Assembly (NCBI RefSeq): GCF_029846115.1
Contig: NZ_JARVZZ010000001.1
Location: forward strand, 434,001-498,000
Direction: 5' to 3'
DNA: 64,000 nt
Origin: Serratia marcescens
GTDB lineage: Bacteria > Pseudomonadota > Gammaproteobacteria > Enterobacterales > Enterobacteriaceae
Every line of letters begins with the position of its first letter. Position 1 is the stretch's first letter. A program made the position numbers and the translations under genes. The notes beneath the pieces were generated by a model. That model did not search any database. It was not told where the DNA came from and saw nothing but the letters and a program-made list of their open reading frames with translations. Below, piece by piece: positions 50,219 through 62,195 of the stretch.

Positions 50219-50576
50219 AAATCCGGTATCCCTGCTGCGCGTGGCGTTGACAATCAATGGGCCGATAGTGCGGGAGTCGCCGGAAAGGGTAATCATCCGT
50301 AACAGGATTTTTCATGGGGGAGGAGGCGGGAGGATGAGAGAACGACCGCGGCGATGAGAAGTTCCGCGCTTAAGGCAAATCTGTGATCCGGCTGGCAAAA
50401 ATCGCCCCCCTATTTTGTGCCTGACGCCACAGAATAGAGCGCAACGTTAACTGGATCACACTCCTCATCTCAGGGGCGTAGAGGGGGGGAGGATGAGAAT
50501 ATGTCGCGTTGTGACCCACTATTACCGCGAAACGTCTCTCCTTGATTTATGTGCCCACAAAAAGAAGGACTGGATT
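50219..50576. promoter_or_regulatory. malE-malK divergent regulatory region with MalT and CRP-type sites
   Basis: 358 bp between the divergent mal operons. MalT-like boxes (consensus GGGGAKGAGG) are seen at 50317-50326 (GGGGAGGAGG), 50330-50339 (GAGGATGAGA) and 50488-50497 (GGAGGATGAG) on the + strand, and at 50461-50470 (AGATGAGGAG) on the minus strand. CRP-type half sites occur as TGTGA at 50382 and TCACA at 50456. This resembles the E. coli malEp-malKp array, where MalT and CRP activate both directions together. Confidence 0.75.
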
Positions 50577-51770
50577 ATGACTCGCAGCATTACCCTCGCC
50601 CGCACGCTGGCGCTCTCGGCACTGGCCACCCTGGTGCTCTCTTCTTCCGCCTTCGCCAAGATCGAGGAAGGCAAACTGGTTATCTGGATCAACGGCGACA
50701 AGGGCTATAACGGCCTGGCCGAAGTCGGCAAGAAATTCGAAAAAGACACCGGTATCAAGGTCACCGTCGAGCATCCGGACAAGCTGGAAGAAAAATACCC
50801 GCAGGTAGCCGCCACCGGCGACGGCCCGGACATCATCTTCTGGGCCCACGACCGCTTCGGCGGCTATGCGCAGTCCGGCCTGCTGGCCGAAATCCACCCG
50901 TCCAAAGCCTTCCAGGACAAGCTGTTCCCGTTCACCTGGGACGCCGTGCGTTATGACGGCAAGCTGATCGGTTACCCGATCGCCGTCGAAGCGCTGTCGC
51001 TGATTTACAACAAAGACCTGGTCAAACAGCCGCCGAAGACCTGGGAAGAGATCCCGGCGCTGGACAAGCAGCTGCGCGCCGGCGGCAAGAGCGCCATCAT
51101 GTGGAACCTGCAGGAACCCTACTTCACCTGGCCTATCATCGCCGCCGACGGCGGTTATGCCTTCAAGTATGAAAACGGCAAATACAACATCAAGGATGTC
51201 GGCGTCGCCAACGCCGGTTCGCAGGCCGGTCTGCAGTTCATCGTCGATCTGGTGAAAAACAAGCACATCAACGCCGATACCGACTACTCGATCGCCGAAG
51301 CCGCGTTCAACAAAGGCCAGACCGCGATGACCATCAACGGGCCGTGGGCCTGGAACAACATCGAGCAGAGCAAAATCAACTACGGCGTGACGCTGCTGCC
51401 GACCTTCAAAGGCAAACCGTCCAAGCCGTTCGTCGGCGTGCTGACCGCCGGCATCAACGCCGCCAGCCCGAATAAAGAACTGGCGACCGAGTTCCTCGAG
51501 AACTACCTGCTGACCAACGAAGGGCTGGCGGACGTCAACAAAGACAAGCCGCTGGGCGCGGTGGCGCTGAAGTCCTATCAGGAAGCGCTGGCCAAAGATC
51601 CGAAGATCGCCGCCACCATGCAGAACTCGCAAAACGGGGAAATCATGCCGAACATCCCGCAGATGAGCGCCTTCTGGTACGCCGAACGCAGCGCGGTGAT
51701 CAACGCCGTCAGCGGCCGTCAGACGGTGAAAGCCGCGCTGGACGACGTGCAGACCCGTATCACCAAGTAA
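50577..51770 (+). CDS. malE: Maltose/maltodextrin-binding protein MalE
   Basis: 397 residues (E. coli 396) with a 27-residue signal peptide ending SSAFA, mature start [20 protein letters not shown]. Ligand-contact blocks are conserved: [40 protein letters not shown] and [11 protein letters not shown]. The periplasmic receptor of the MalEFGK2 importer. ATG 50577 follows AAGGAC; an in-frame extension upstream lies in the promoter. Confidence 0.98.
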   Translation: MTRSITLARTLALSALATLVLSSSAFAKIEEGKLVIWINGDKGYNGLAEVGKKFEKDTGIKVTVEHPDKLEEKYPQVAATGDGPDIIFWAHDRFGGYAQSGLLAEIHPSKAFQDKLFPFTWDAVRYDGKLIGYPIAVEALSLIYNKDLVKQPPKTWEEIPALDKQLRAGGKSAIMWNLQEPYFTWPIIAADGGYAFKYENGKYNIKDVGVANAGSQAGLQFIVDLVKNKHINADTDYSIAEAAFNKGQTAMTINGPWAWNNIEQSKINYGVTLLPTFKGKPSKPFVGVLTAGINAASPNKELATEFLENYLLTNEGLADVNKDKPLGAVALKSYQEALAKDPKIAATMQNSQNGEIMPNIPQMSAFWYAERSAVINAVSGRQTVKAALDDVQTRITK

Positions 51771-51796
51771 CGACGTCGTGCGGGATTAACATCCCC

Positions 51797-51912
51797 GAAA
51801 TAATTGGAGTGACACCGCGACGGCAAGTACGCACATCCCCGGGAGCATAGATAACTCTGTGACCGGGGTGAGCGGACGCAGCCAACAAAGGTGTAGCTTC
51901 AAGTATGAAGGG
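51797..51912. repeat. ERIC element between malE and malF
   Basis: The segment carries the central ERIC palindrome (ATCCCCGGGAGC ... GTGACCGGGGTGAGCG) and the downstream GCAGCCAAC ... CTTCAAGTATGA block typical of the roughly 127-bp Enterobacterial Repetitive Intergenic Consensus. It occupies most of the 182-bp gap. In E. coli the same gap contains REP sequences that stabilise malE mRNA relative to malF. Confidence 0.88.
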
Positions 51913-51952
51913 GACAAGTGCCCCGCCGTTGCTTCACAGAAAGGAACGCCCT

Positions 51953-53530
51953 ATGCAATTCGCCCACGCCGGGACGCCTGCGCGTAAAAAATCGAAGTGG
52001 TGGCAAAGCGACGCGCTGAAATGGCTGGTGGTCGGCCTGTTCAGCCTGGTGACCTGCTACCTGATTGTGTTGATGTATGCACAGGGTGAATACCTGTTCG
52101 CCATCCTGACGCTGATCCTGGTCAGCGCCGGGCTTTACGTCTTCGCCAACCGCCGCGCCTACGCCTGGCGCTATGTGTATCCCGGCGTCGCCGGCATGGG
52201 GCTGTTCGTTCTGTTCCCGCTGATTTGCACCATCGCCATCGCCTTCACCAACTACAGCAGCACCAACCAGCTGACTTTTGAACGCGCGCAATCGGTGCTG
52301 ATGCAGCGCCAGTTCCAGAGCGGCAAAACCTTTACCTTCGGCCTCTACCCGGCGGAAAACCAGCAGTGGCGCCTGCAGCTGACGCCACCGGACAGTGAAC
52401 AGCCGCTGATCTCCGAACCTTTCCGCCTCGACGCCGCCGCGCCGCAAACCCTGAAACTGACGGCGCAGAGCGCCGCACCGCAGGGCGAACGCGCCACGCT
52501 GCGGGTGATTACCCAGAACCGGCAGGCGCTGAGCCAACTGGTGGCGCAACTGCCCGACGGCGGGGAATTGCGCATGAGCTCCCTGCGCCAGTTCTCCGGC
52601 ACCCGCCCGCTGTACGCGCTGGACCAAGACGGCAGCACGCTGACCAATAATCAGACTCAGGTGCGCTACCGGCCGAACGGCGACACCGGCTTCTACCAGG
52701 CGATCAACGCCGACGGCGGCTGGGCGCAGGAAACCCTGAGCCCGGGCTATACCGTCACCACCGGCTGGAAAAACTTCCTGCGGGTGCTGCAGGACGAGGG
52801 CATCAAGAAACCGTTCGTGTCGATCTTCATCTGGACCATCGTGTTCTCGGTGATGACGGTGATCCTCACCGTGGCGGTCGGCATGGTGTTGGCCTGCGTG
52901 GTGCAGTGGGAGGCGCTGAAAGGCAAGGCGATCTACCGCGTGCTGCTGATCCTGCCCTATGCGGTGCCGTCATTCATCTCGATCCTGATCTTCAAAGGTT
53001 TGTTCAACCAGAGCTTCGGCGAGATCAACATGATGCTCAGCCATCTGTTCGGCATCAAACCGGCCTGGTTCAGCGATCCGCTCACCGCCAAGAGCATGAT
53101 TCTGATCGTCAACACCTGGCTCGGCTACCCGTACATGATGATCCTGTGCATGGGGCTGCTGAAGGCGATCCCGGACGATCTGTACGAGGCCTCGGCGATG
53201 GACGGCGCCAACCCGTGGCAAAACTTCTTCCGCATCACCTTACCGCTGCTGATCAAGCCGCTGACGCCGCTGATGATCGCCAGCTTCGCCTTCAACTTTA
53301 ACAACTTCGTGCTGATCCAACTGCTGACCAACGGCGGCCCGGACATGATCGGCACCACCACGCCGGCCGGCTATACCGACCTGCTGGTCAGCTACACCTA
53401 CCGCATTGCCTTCGAAGGCGGCGGCGGGCAAGACTTCGGGCTGGCGGCCGCCATCGCCACGCTGATCTTCCTGTTGGTGGGCGCGCTGGCGATCCTGAAT
53501 TTGAAAGCCAGCAAGATGAACTTCGATTAG
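51953..53530 (+). CDS. malF: Maltose transporter permease MalF
   Basis: 525 residues (E. coli 514). Eight membrane helices; a large periplasmic P2 loop between helices 3 and 4 (about residues 95-275) that docks MalE. The EAA loop contacting MalK is [22 protein letters not shown] in parts near 405. AAAGGAACG precedes ATG 51953; an in-frame start 16 codons earlier falls in the ERIC element's edge and is rejected. Confidence 0.97.
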   Translation: MQFAHAGTPARKKSKWWQSDALKWLVVGLFSLVTCYLIVLMYAQGEYLFAILTLILVSAGLYVFANRRAYAWRYVYPGVAGMGLFVLFPLICTIAIAFTNYSSTNQLTFERAQSVLMQRQFQSGKTFTFGLYPAENQQWRLQLTPPDSEQPLISEPFRLDAAAPQTLKLTAQSAAPQGERATLRVITQNRQALSQLVAQLPDGGELRMSSLRQFSGTRPLYALDQDGSTLTNNQTQVRYRPNGDTGFYQAINADGGWAQETLSPGYTVTTGWKNFLRVLQDEGIKKPFVSIFIWTIVFSVMTVILTVAVGMVLACVVQWEALKGKAIYRVLLILPYAVPSFISILIFKGLFNQSFGEINMMLSHLFGIKPAWFSDPLTAKSMILIVNTWLGYPYMMILCMGLLKAIPDDLYEASAMDGANPWQNFFRITLPLLIKPLTPLMIASFAFNFNNFVLIQLLTNGGPDMIGTTTPAGYTDLLVSYTYRIAFEGGGGQDFGLAAAIATLIFLLVGALAILNLKASKMNFD

Positions 53531-53541
53531 GGAGAATAACG

Positions 53542-54432
53542 ATGGCCATGGTTCAACCCAAATCCCAGCGCCTGCGCCTGTGGATCACCCATATTTTGAT
53601 GCTGTGCTTTATCGCCCTGATCATGTTCCCGCTGCTGATGGTGGTGGCCATCTCGCTGCGCTCCGGCAACTTCGCCACCGGCAGCCTGATACCGGAAACC
53701 CTCTCCTGGGATCACTGGCGGCTGGCGCTCGGCTTCAGCGTCACCCACGCCGACGGCAGCGTGACGCCGCCGCCTTTCCCGGTGCTGCTGTGGCTGTGGA
53801 ACTCCATCAAGATCGCGGCGATCACCGCCATCGGCATCGTGACGCTGTCCACCACCTGTGCCTACGCCTTCGCCCGCATGCGTTTTCGCGGCAAGAGCAC
53901 GTTGCTGAAAAGCATGCTGATCTTCCAGATGTTCCCGGCGGTGCTGTCGCTGGTGGCGCTGTACGCCCTGTTCGATCGCCTGGGCCAGTACATTCCGTTT
54001 ATCGGCCTGAACACCCACGGCGGCGTGATCTTCGCCTACATGGGTGGCATCGCGCTGCACGTCTGGACCATCAAGGGCTATTTCGAAACCATCGACAACT
54101 CGCTGGAAGAGGCGGCGGCGCTGGACGGCGCCACGCCGTGGCAGGCGTTCCGTCTGGTGCTGCTGCCGCTGTCGGTGCCGATTCTGGCGGTGGTGTTCAT
54201 TCTGTCGTTTATCGCCGCCATCACCGAAGTGCCGGTGGCGTCGCTGCTGCTGCGTGATGTGAACAGCTACACGCTGGCGGTGGGGATGCAGCAATATCTC
54301 AACCCGCAGAACTATCTGTGGGGCGACTTCGCCGCCGCCGCGGTGCTGTCGGCGATACCGATTACCGCCGTGTTCCTGCTGGCCCAGCGCTGGCTGGTGG
54401 GCGGCCTGACGGCCGGCGGCGTGAAGGGGTAA
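53542..54432 (+). CDS. malG: Maltose transporter permease MalG
   Basis: 296 residues, the E. coli length, six membrane helices. EAA loop [21 protein letters not shown] near residue 190. The C-terminus [10 protein letters not shown] inserts between the MalK subunits in E. coli. It starts 11 bp after malF, with GGGAGAA as ribosome-binding site. Confidence 0.98.
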   Translation: MAMVQPKSQRLRLWITHILMLCFIALIMFPLLMVVAISLRSGNFATGSLIPETLSWDHWRLALGFSVTHADGSVTPPPFPVLLWLWNSIKIAAITAIGIVTLSTTCAYAFARMRFRGKSTLLKSMLIFQMFPAVLSLVALYALFDRLGQYIPFIGLNTHGGVIFAYMGGIALHVWTIKGYFETIDNSLEEAAALDGATPWQAFRLVLLPLSVPILAVVFILSFIAAITEVPVASLLLRDVNSYTLAVGMQQYLNPQNYLWGDFAAAAVLSAIPITAVFLLAQRWLVGGLTAGGVKG

Positions 54433-54490
54433 TTTGTGCCACTGCAGTGCGTTTGATGTCTTTCCGCAATAGCGGTAATCCTGTGTCTTT

Positions 54491-54507
54491 GGCGGCCATT
54501 GGCCGCC
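54491..54507 (+). terminator. Terminator of malEFG
   Basis: GGCGGCC / GGCCGCC stem, ATT loop, then ATTTTTATC. Confidence 0.85.
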
Positions 54508-54517
54508 ATTTTTATCG

Positions 54518-54925
54518 CTACTCCCGTTTCAGCCGATCGGTGTTGGCCAGATAGAGCGTCACCACCAGCACCAATATCGCCGCGGCGTAGATCAGGGTAT
54601 CGATGGGGTTTTTGTGGTCCACGATAATCAAACGAATAATCGCGGTAATGCCAATGTAAATAAAATAGCGCAGCGGGAAATGATAACCCGACTCAAAATA
54701 CTTGACGATCAAGGCGATAAATTCAAAGTACAGGAAATAAATCACGATGCCTTCAATCAACAGGTAAGAGGACGACTCTTCGCTGTTGATAAATAACACC
54801 TTCGCCAGGTGGAGGGTCTCCTTGACCAGAAATACCACCAGAATTGCCGCCAGCAGCAACAAGCCCACGTTCAGCACCCGCTGCAGCCCCTTCGCTATCA
54901 TGATCGAACGCGACGTTTTCGCCAT
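54518..54925 (-). CDS. psiE: Phosphate-starvation-inducible protein PsiE
   Basis: 135 residues (E. coli 136), four membrane helices; the block [36 protein letters not shown] (in segments) is nearly that of E. coli. Its function is unknown; in E. coli it is under PhoB and CRP control. It lies beside malG as in E. coli, where xylE intervenes. No clear Pho box was seen upstream. Confidence 0.93.
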   Translation of the reverse strand: MAKTSRSIMIAKGLQRVLNVGLLLLAAILVVFLVKETLHLAKVLFINSEESSSYLLIEGIVIYFLYFEFIALIVKYFESGYHFPLRYFIYIGITAIIRLIIVDHKNPIDTLIYAAAILVLVVTLYLANTDRLKRE

Positions 54926-55150
54926 AAAACCTCTCTCTGAATACCGCTAATATGATTCAACCGTGCCAATATAGGCATTGTCTTAAAAATTATGCCCCGC
55001 GCGAAAGCACTTTAAACCCCATTTAATTCATAAAGTTATAATAAGATGTTTCTGACTTATAGATTTGTAGCAAATCGAAATGTCAACTATCATGGGTCAC
55101 AGAGATCTTTACATAAAACCAATAACCTCGAATTAACAAGGGAATTCTTT

Positions 55151-56584
55151 ATGCGCGCTAAACTTAACGGACTGGTCGCTGCGGGCCTGTTTACCTGTGC
55201 ATTGTCCGGCCACGCCGCCGGCCTGGTAGCCCCTGACAACGATCTGCGTAACGATCTCGCCTGGTTGTCTGACCGCGGCGTCATCAACGTCAGCCTATCC
55301 ACCTGGCCGCTGAGTCAGGAAGAGATCAGTTCCGTTATCGCGCAAGCCAAGCCGGTGAGCAACACCGAGAAAAACGTCATCGACCGCGTGCAGCGCCGTG
55401 TCGATGCCTTGAAAGCCAATATCCGCGTCAGCGGTTACGCGTCGACCGATAAACCCGGTACCCCGCAGGGCTTCGGCCAAAATGAGTACGCCGACGATCG
55501 TCTGACCATCGGCGCCGGCGCCAACGGTGAATTCTGGGACGTGCGTCTGCAGGGTTCGGTGGAAGGCGATCAGCGCGTCAGCGACGGCTCCAAATTCAAT
55601 ATGAACGGCTCCTACGGCGCGGTGAAAATCTGGAACCAATGGCTCTCCTTCGGCGAAGTTTCCCAGTGGTGGGGCCCGGGCTACGACGGCAGCCTGATCC
55701 GCTCCGATGCCGCACGCCCGGTGGCCGGCTTTATGCTGCAGCGCGCCGACCAATCGCCGTTTGAAACCCCGTGGCTGTCGTGGATCGGCCGTTGGCAATA
55801 CCAGTTGTCCGCCGGCCAGCTGTCACAGTACGCTGCCGTGCCGGACACCAAGCTGATCGGTGGCCGCCTGACCATGATGCCGACCGACTTCCTGGAGTTG
55901 GGCGCTTCACGCGTCATGATGTGGGGTGGTGATGGCCGTCCGCACTCCTGGAGTTCCTTCTGGGATGGCGTAACCGGCAACGACAATACCGGCGATCGGA
56001 AAAACGACCCGGGCAACCAGTTGGGCGGTTTTGACTTCAAACTCAAGCTGCAGCCGCTCATCGGCATGCCGGTCAGCCTTTATGGCCAGATCACCGGTGA
56101 AGATGAAGCAGGCATGCTGCCTTCGCATAACGCTTACATGCTGGGGCTTGAAGGCCATCCGGAATGGGGCCCGACCACGATCAACTGGCATATCGAAGGT
56201 TCTGATACCCGCTCTAACGGTAACGCCAACAACGTGATGTATTACCACTACATCTATCGTGGCGGTTACTACCAGCAAGGTTATCCGCTGGGCCATGCGA
56301 TGGGCGGCGACGGTCAGATGCTGTCCGGCCGCGTGGAAATGGTGCTGGACGACGGCCAGCGTTGGAGCACCCGCCTGGTGTACGCCAAGGTGAATCCGAA
56401 CAACCAAAGCATCAACCGGGCGTTCCCGCGTTCCGATACGCTGAAAGGCATTCAGCTCGGCTGGGGTTACAGCTTCGATTCTCAGGTTAAATTCGACACC
56501 AGCCTGTGGTACACCGACAGCGATCACAGCACCGCCGACGACGTGGGTGCAGGCATCAGCTTCGAAGTGCCGATCAACCTGTAA
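55151..56584 (+). CDS. wzi: Wzi-family outer-membrane capsule assembly protein
   Basis: 477 residues with a 23-residue signal peptide (ending SGHAA). The mature part begins LVAPDNDLRNDLAWLSDRGVIN, the Wzi helical plug signature. A beta-barrel follows, with SFGEVSQWWGPGYDGSLIRSD and a last strand ending EVPINL. Wzi binds group 1 capsular polysaccharide at the surface in Klebsiella and E. coli. No capsule synthesis gene is nearby, so it is an orphan here. GGGAATTC-type ribosome-binding site eight bases before ATG 55151; the 225-bp upstream gap is AT-rich and has no recognisable JUMPstart element. Confidence 0.87.
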   Translation: MRAKLNGLVAAGLFTCALSGHAAGLVAPDNDLRNDLAWLSDRGVINVSLSTWPLSQEEISSVIAQAKPVSNTEKNVIDRVQRRVDALKANIRVSGYASTDKPGTPQGFGQNEYADDRLTIGAGANGEFWDVRLQGSVEGDQRVSDGSKFNMNGSYGAVKIWNQWLSFGEVSQWWGPGYDGSLIRSDAARPVAGFMLQRADQSPFETPWLSWIGRWQYQLSAGQLSQYAAVPDTKLIGGRLTMMPTDFLELGASRVMMWGGDGRPHSWSSFWDGVTGNDNTGDRKNDPGNQLGGFDFKLKLQPLIGMPVSLYGQITGEDEAGMLPSHNAYMLGLEGHPEWGPTTINWHIEGSDTRSNGNANNVMYYHYIYRGGYYQQGYPLGHAMGGDGQMLSGRVEMVLDDGQRWSTRLVYAKVNPNNQSINRAFPRSDTLKGIQLGWGYSFDSQVKFDTSLWYTDSDHSTADDVGAGISFEVPINL

Positions 56585-56604
56585 TTTTTTGCAGACGTAA
56601 AAAA

Positions 56605-56620
56605 ACCCGCCGCGGCGGGT
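56605..56620. terminator. Bidirectional terminator between wzi and pgi
   Basis: ACCCGCC / GGCGGGT stem with a GC centre, AAAAAAA before and TTTTTT after. Confidence 0.88.
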
Positions 56621-56645
56621 TTTTTATTGGCTTCAGTTCAGGCGG

Positions 56646-58292
<1,647 letters not shown>

Positions 58293-58521
58293 AGCAACAC
58301 TCTTAGGCTTGAGAATAAAAATGACGCGTTTGTCCGATTGTAGCCTGTTCGACTGTGATTATGATCTCTTTTCTTGCGATAGGCGCTAACTGTCAACGCA
58401 TTGCCGCCTCGTTTCAGCTTTCACTCTATACTTTGGGCTAACGGTCTGTTATCGGGGTTACCGAATTGTCATCAGGCTGTGTCATCGTTGCTTATTTCGT
58501 CATTTGAAAGGGATCTCGCTT

Positions 58522-60330
58522 ATGGAATTATCCGCCCCGCTTATGTTGGTGCTTATCGGCCTGGCGTCGCTGCTGGCGCAGTGGCTGGCCTGGCTGCTGC
58601 GCCTGCCGGCCATTTTGCCGCTGTTGCTGTTCGGCATCGTGCTCGGCCCGACGGTGCATCTGGTGCAGCCGGATCTGCTGTTCGGCGATCTGCTGTTTCC
58701 GCTGGTGTCGCTGTCGGTGGCGATCATCCTGTTCGAGGGGGCGCTGACGCTGCGCTTCGAGGAGATACGCGGCCTCGGCGGCGTGGTGCGCAATCTGGTC
58801 ACCGTCGGCATGCTAGTCACCTTTCTGGTCATCAGCCTCGCCAGCTGGTGGCTGCTGGATTTCCCGCCGGAGCTGGCGGCGCTGATCGGCGCGGTGACGG
58901 TGGTGACCGGGCCGACGGTGATCGCCCCGCTGATGCGCGTGGTGCGGCCGAACGCCAACATTAACCAGGTGCTGCGCTGGGAAGGGATCGTTATCGATCC
59001 GGTCGGCGCCATCTTCACCCTGCTGGTGTTCGAGTTCATCGTACTGAAGCAGAATGCGGAGTCCTATACCCACCTGTTTTGGACGCTGGGCGTGACCGCC
59101 GCCGTCGGCCTGATCGCCGGCGCGGTGTTCGGCTACCTGCTCGGCTTGGCGCTGCGCCGCGTCTGGCTGCCGCGCTACCTGCAGAACCTGGCGGTGTTGG
59201 CGATCATGTTGACCGCCTTCGGTGTTTCCAACGCCATCGCCGACGAATCCGGCCTGCTGACCGTCACGGTGATGGGCATCTGGCTGGCCAACATGCGCGA
59301 CGTGGACACCAGCGATATTCTGGCGTTCAAAGAGGAGCTGTCGGCGATCCTGATCTCGGCGCTGTTCATCATTCTGGCGGCGCGGCTCGATATCCAGGCG
59401 CTGTGGAACATGGGCTGGCCGTTGCTCCTGCTGCTGCTGGCGGTGCAGTTCATCGCCCGGCCGCTGTGCATCGCGGTATCGACCTGGCGCTCTTCCCTGC
59501 ACTGGCGCGATCGGCTGCTGCTGTGCTGGATCGCCCCGCGCGGCATCGTCGCCGCGGCGGTCAGCTCGCTTTTCGCGCTGACGCTGCAGCGCAGCGGCTA
59601 TCAGGGCGCCGACCGGCTGGTCACCGTGGTGTTCGCCATCATCATCGGCACCGTGGTGCTGCAAAGCCTGACCAGCGGCATGATGGCGCGCTGGCTGCGG
59701 GTGCAGCAGCAAAAGCCGCGCGGCGTGCTGATCGTCGGCGCCAACAGCGTGGCGCGCATGCTGGCGCAGGCGCTGATCAAGCTGAACGTGCCGGTGATCG
59801 TCACCGACAGCAGTTGGGAGTACTACCGCCAGGCGCGCATGGACGGCATTCCGGCCTACTATGGCCACGCCTACTCCGAACACGCCGAGAACTATCTCGA
59901 TCTGAGCAATATCGCCCAGGTGTTGGCGCTGTCACCCAACCGCCACCAGAACGCGCTGGCGGTCTACCATTTCGGCCATCTCTTCGGCGAGGATCACGTG
60001 TTTGCCATCCGGTCGGGGGCGCCGCTGAAAGGGCGCGGCGCCAGCGCGGAAAGTTCGCGTTTCCGCCGGCATGAAATTTTATTTAATCAGGAAGCCACCT
60101 ACGGCCGCCTGAGCAGCCTGCTCGCCAGGGGGGCCACCATCAAAGCGACCAAATTGAACGAAAATTTCGGTTGGCTGGAGTATTTGGAAAAACATCAGGG
60201 CGTTATCCCGTTATTCAGCCAAAAGGAAGACGGTTCTCTGCACCCGATTGGCGCCGGTTCCACGCCCACGATGCCCTGTACGCTTATCGCGCTGGTACAA
60301 GATGAAAATCCCTCACCGTCTGTACGTTGA
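58522..60330 (+). CDS. Cation/H+ antiporter with TrkA-N (RCK) domain
   Basis: 602 residues: about twelve membrane helices of the CPA1 Na+/H+ exchanger type to residue 390 (GAVTVVTGPTVIAPLM and EGIVIDPVGAIFTL carry the family acidic residues), then a Rossmann-type regulatory domain from about 400 (GVLIVGANSVARMLAQAL). It resembles NhaP-like K+ or Na+ antiporters gated by a nucleotide-binding RCK domain. It is not closely similar to YjcE in this window. AAGGGAT precedes ATG 58522; an ATG-rich extension six codons upstream is less likely. Confidence 0.87.
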   Translation: MELSAPLMLVLIGLASLLAQWLAWLLRLPAILPLLLFGIVLGPTVHLVQPDLLFGDLLFPLVSLSVAIILFEGALTLRFEEIRGLGGVVRNLVTVGMLVTFLVISLASWWLLDFPPELAALIGAVTVVTGPTVIAPLMRVVRPNANINQVLRWEGIVIDPVGAIFTLLVFEFIVLKQNAESYTHLFWTLGVTAAVGLIAGAVFGYLLGLALRRVWLPRYLQNLAVLAIMLTAFGVSNAIADESGLLTVTVMGIWLANMRDVDTSDILAFKEELSAILISALFIILAARLDIQALWNMGWPLLLLLLAVQFIARPLCIAVSTWRSSLHWRDRLLLCWIAPRGIVAAAVSSLFALTLQRSGYQGADRLVTVVFAIIIGTVVLQSLTSGMMARWLRVQQQKPRGVLIVGANSVARMLAQALIKLNVPVIVTDSSWEYYRQARMDGIPAYYGHAYSEHAENYLDLSNIAQVLALSPNRHQNALAVYHFGHLFGEDHVFAIRSGAPLKGRGASAESSRFRRHEILFNQEATYGRLSSLLARGATIKATKLNENFGWLEYLEKHQGVIPLFSQKEDGSLHPIGAGSTPTMPCTLIALVQDENPSPSVR

Positions 60331-60361
60331 CAGAATGGCGATAACCGGCTATTCCTAACAG

Positions 60362-60584
60362 CCTACTTGCGCACCCGGTGCGCAAGCCAGAAGAGGCGCG
60401 TCGCCCAGGTAGAGTGTCAGAGGAGCCGTTTCTCCGTTGACGGCACCCGAGGGGGAGCGACGCCGAGGTACGATAATGGCCGGCCATTATCGTATCGACT
60501 ACAGGGGCTGAATCCCCTGGGTTGTCACCAGGGGATCGCCCGCAGGGCGATCGACAAGGTGGGGCGCTTCTGGGTGTATCGTAG
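60362..60584 (+). promoter_or_regulatory. Lysine riboswitch (L box) of lysC
   Basis: The leader contains the conserved L-box elements in order: CCAGAAGAGGCGCG at the 5' side, GAGGGGGAGCGACGCCGAGG, GGGGCTGAATCCCCTGGGTTGT (19-20 nt core), and the closing CTTCTGGGTG that pairs with CCAGAAG. It corresponds to the E. coli lysC riboswitch, which on binding lysine hides the ribosome-binding site and exposes RNase E sites. The gap 60331-60685 holds this element and about 100 nt of expression platform, ending in ACACGAGG before the ATG. Confidence 0.93.
60469..60494 (+). repeat. 26-nt perfect palindrome inside the riboswitch
   Basis: TACGATAATGGCC joined directly to its reverse complement GGCCATTATCGTA. 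It forms one of the peripheral arms of the aptamer and is an unusually long uninterrupted stem. Confidence 0.8.
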
Positions 60585-60685
60585 CCTGACCTCTACGCCT
60601 GCCCCCTGTTTACCGCTCTCCCCTTGTGCCAAGGCTATAGAATTACAGTGCCCCCAAACGGGCATCCCTGACACGAGGTTTCTAG

Positions 60686-62053
60686 ATGAACCAAGCAGCA
60701 CCCCAGAATTCCACCGTGGTAGCCAAGTTCGGCGGCACCAGCGTCGCCGACTTTGAAGCCATGAACCGCAGCGCCGACGTCGTGCTGGCCAACCCGCAGG
60801 TCCGCCTGGTGGTGTTGTCCGCTTCGGCGGGCGTCACCAACCTGTTGGTCGCCCTGGCCGAGGGTTGCGAGGCCGACAAGCGCAATTACCAGCTTGATGA
60901 GATCCGCCGCATCCAGTACGCCATTCTCGATCGCCTCACGGCGCCGGCGGTGATCCGCGACGAAATAGACCGCCTGCTGGAAAACATCGCCATGCTGTCG
61001 GAGGCCGCGTCGCTGGCCACCTCGACGGCGTTGACCGACGAGCTGGTCAGCCATGGGGAGCTGATGTCCACCCTGCTGTTCGTTGAAATCCTGCGCGCCC
61101 GCAACGTGCAGGCCGAATGGTTCGACGTGCGCAAGGTGATGCGCACTGACGATCACTTCGGCCGCGCCGTGCCGGACAGCGCCGCGCTCAGCGAACTGGC
61201 CCGGGCGCAGTTGCAGCCGCGCCTGCAGGAAGCGCTGGTGGTCACGCAGGGCTTTATCGGCAGCGAGCCGAAAGGCCGCACCACCACGCTCGGCCGCGGC
61301 GGCAGCGACTATACTGCCGCGCTGCTCGGCGAGGCGCTCGGCGTTGGCCGGGTGGATATCTGGACCGACGTGCCGGGCATCTACACCACCGATCCGCGCG
61401 TAGTGCCGGCGGCCAAGCGCATCGACAAAATCGGTTTCGAAGAGGCGGCGGAAATGGCCACCTTCGGCGCCAAGGTGCTGCACCCGGCCACCCTGCTGCC
61501 GGCGGTGCGCAGCGACATTCCGGTGTTCGTCGGCTCGAGCAAGGATCCGGCGGCCGGCGGCACGCTGGTGTGCAACACCACCGAGAACCCGCCGCTGTTC
61601 CGCGCGCTGGCGCTGCGCCGCAAGCAAACGCTGCTGACGCTGCACAGCCTGAACATGCTGCACGCACGCGGTTTCCTGGCCGAGGTGTTCAACATTCTGG
61701 CGTGCCACAACATCTCCGTCGATCTGATCACCACCTCGGAGGTCAGCATTGCGCTGACCATGGACACCACCGGCGCTACCTCCGTCGGCGGCAGCCTGCT
61801 GACCACCTCGCTGCTGACCGAGCTGTCGTCGCTGTGCCGGGTGGAAGTGGAAGAAAACCTGGCGCTGGTGGCGATCATCGGCAACCAGCTGTCGCGCGCC
61901 TGCGGCGTGGGTAAAGAGGTGTTTGGCGTGCTCGATCCGTTCAATATCCGCCTGATCTGCTACGGCGCCAGCAGCTATAACCTGTGCTTCCTGGTGCCGG
62001 GCGAAGAAGCCGAACAGGTGGTGCGTACCCTGCACCACAACCTGTTCGAATAA
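60686..62053 (+). CDS. lysC: Lysine-sensitive aspartokinase III
   Basis: 455 residues (E. coli 449). It phosphorylates aspartate, the first step to lysine, methionine and threonine. ATP/aspartate-binding starts with VAKFGGTSVADFEAMNR; GRGGSDYTAALLGEALG and WTDVPGIYTTDPRVVP follow. Two ACT domains after about residue 310 give lysine feedback (LLTLHSLNMLHARGFLAEVF ... NLALVAIIGNQLSRACGVGKEVFG in segments). Expression is governed by the lysine riboswitch immediately upstream. Confidence 0.97.
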   Translation: MNQAAPQNSTVVAKFGGTSVADFEAMNRSADVVLANPQVRLVVLSASAGVTNLLVALAEGCEADKRNYQLDEIRRIQYAILDRLTAPAVIRDEIDRLLENIAMLSEAASLATSTALTDELVSHGELMSTLLFVEILRARNVQAEWFDVRKVMRTDDHFGRAVPDSAALSELARAQLQPRLQEALVVTQGFIGSEPKGRTTTLGRGGSDYTAALLGEALGVGRVDIWTDVPGIYTTDPRVVPAAKRIDKIGFEEAAEMATFGAKVLHPATLLPAVRSDIPVFVGSSKDPAAGGTLVCNTTENPPLFRALALRRKQTLLTLHSLNMLHARGFLAEVFNILACHNISVDLITTSEVSIALTMDTTGATSVGGSLLTTSLLTELSSLCRVEVEENLALVAIIGNQLSRACGVGKEVFGVLDPFNIRLICYGASSYNLCFLVPGEEAEQVVRTLHHNLFE

Positions 62054-62195
62054 GTCATTATCCCCGATTGCGGGCGCAGCACGCTGCGCCCCTGCGTCTA
62101 AAAAAATCCGTTCAAAACCTGCAGGGGTTCAGCATGTTGAACCCGCATAAAACACAACCACACCCACCGTTCTCAATCTGGCTAAGGAAACCTGC

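Noticed and set aside
60635..62038. A 467-residue minus-strand open frame
   Set aside because: It is antisense to lysC, with shadow-frame composition.
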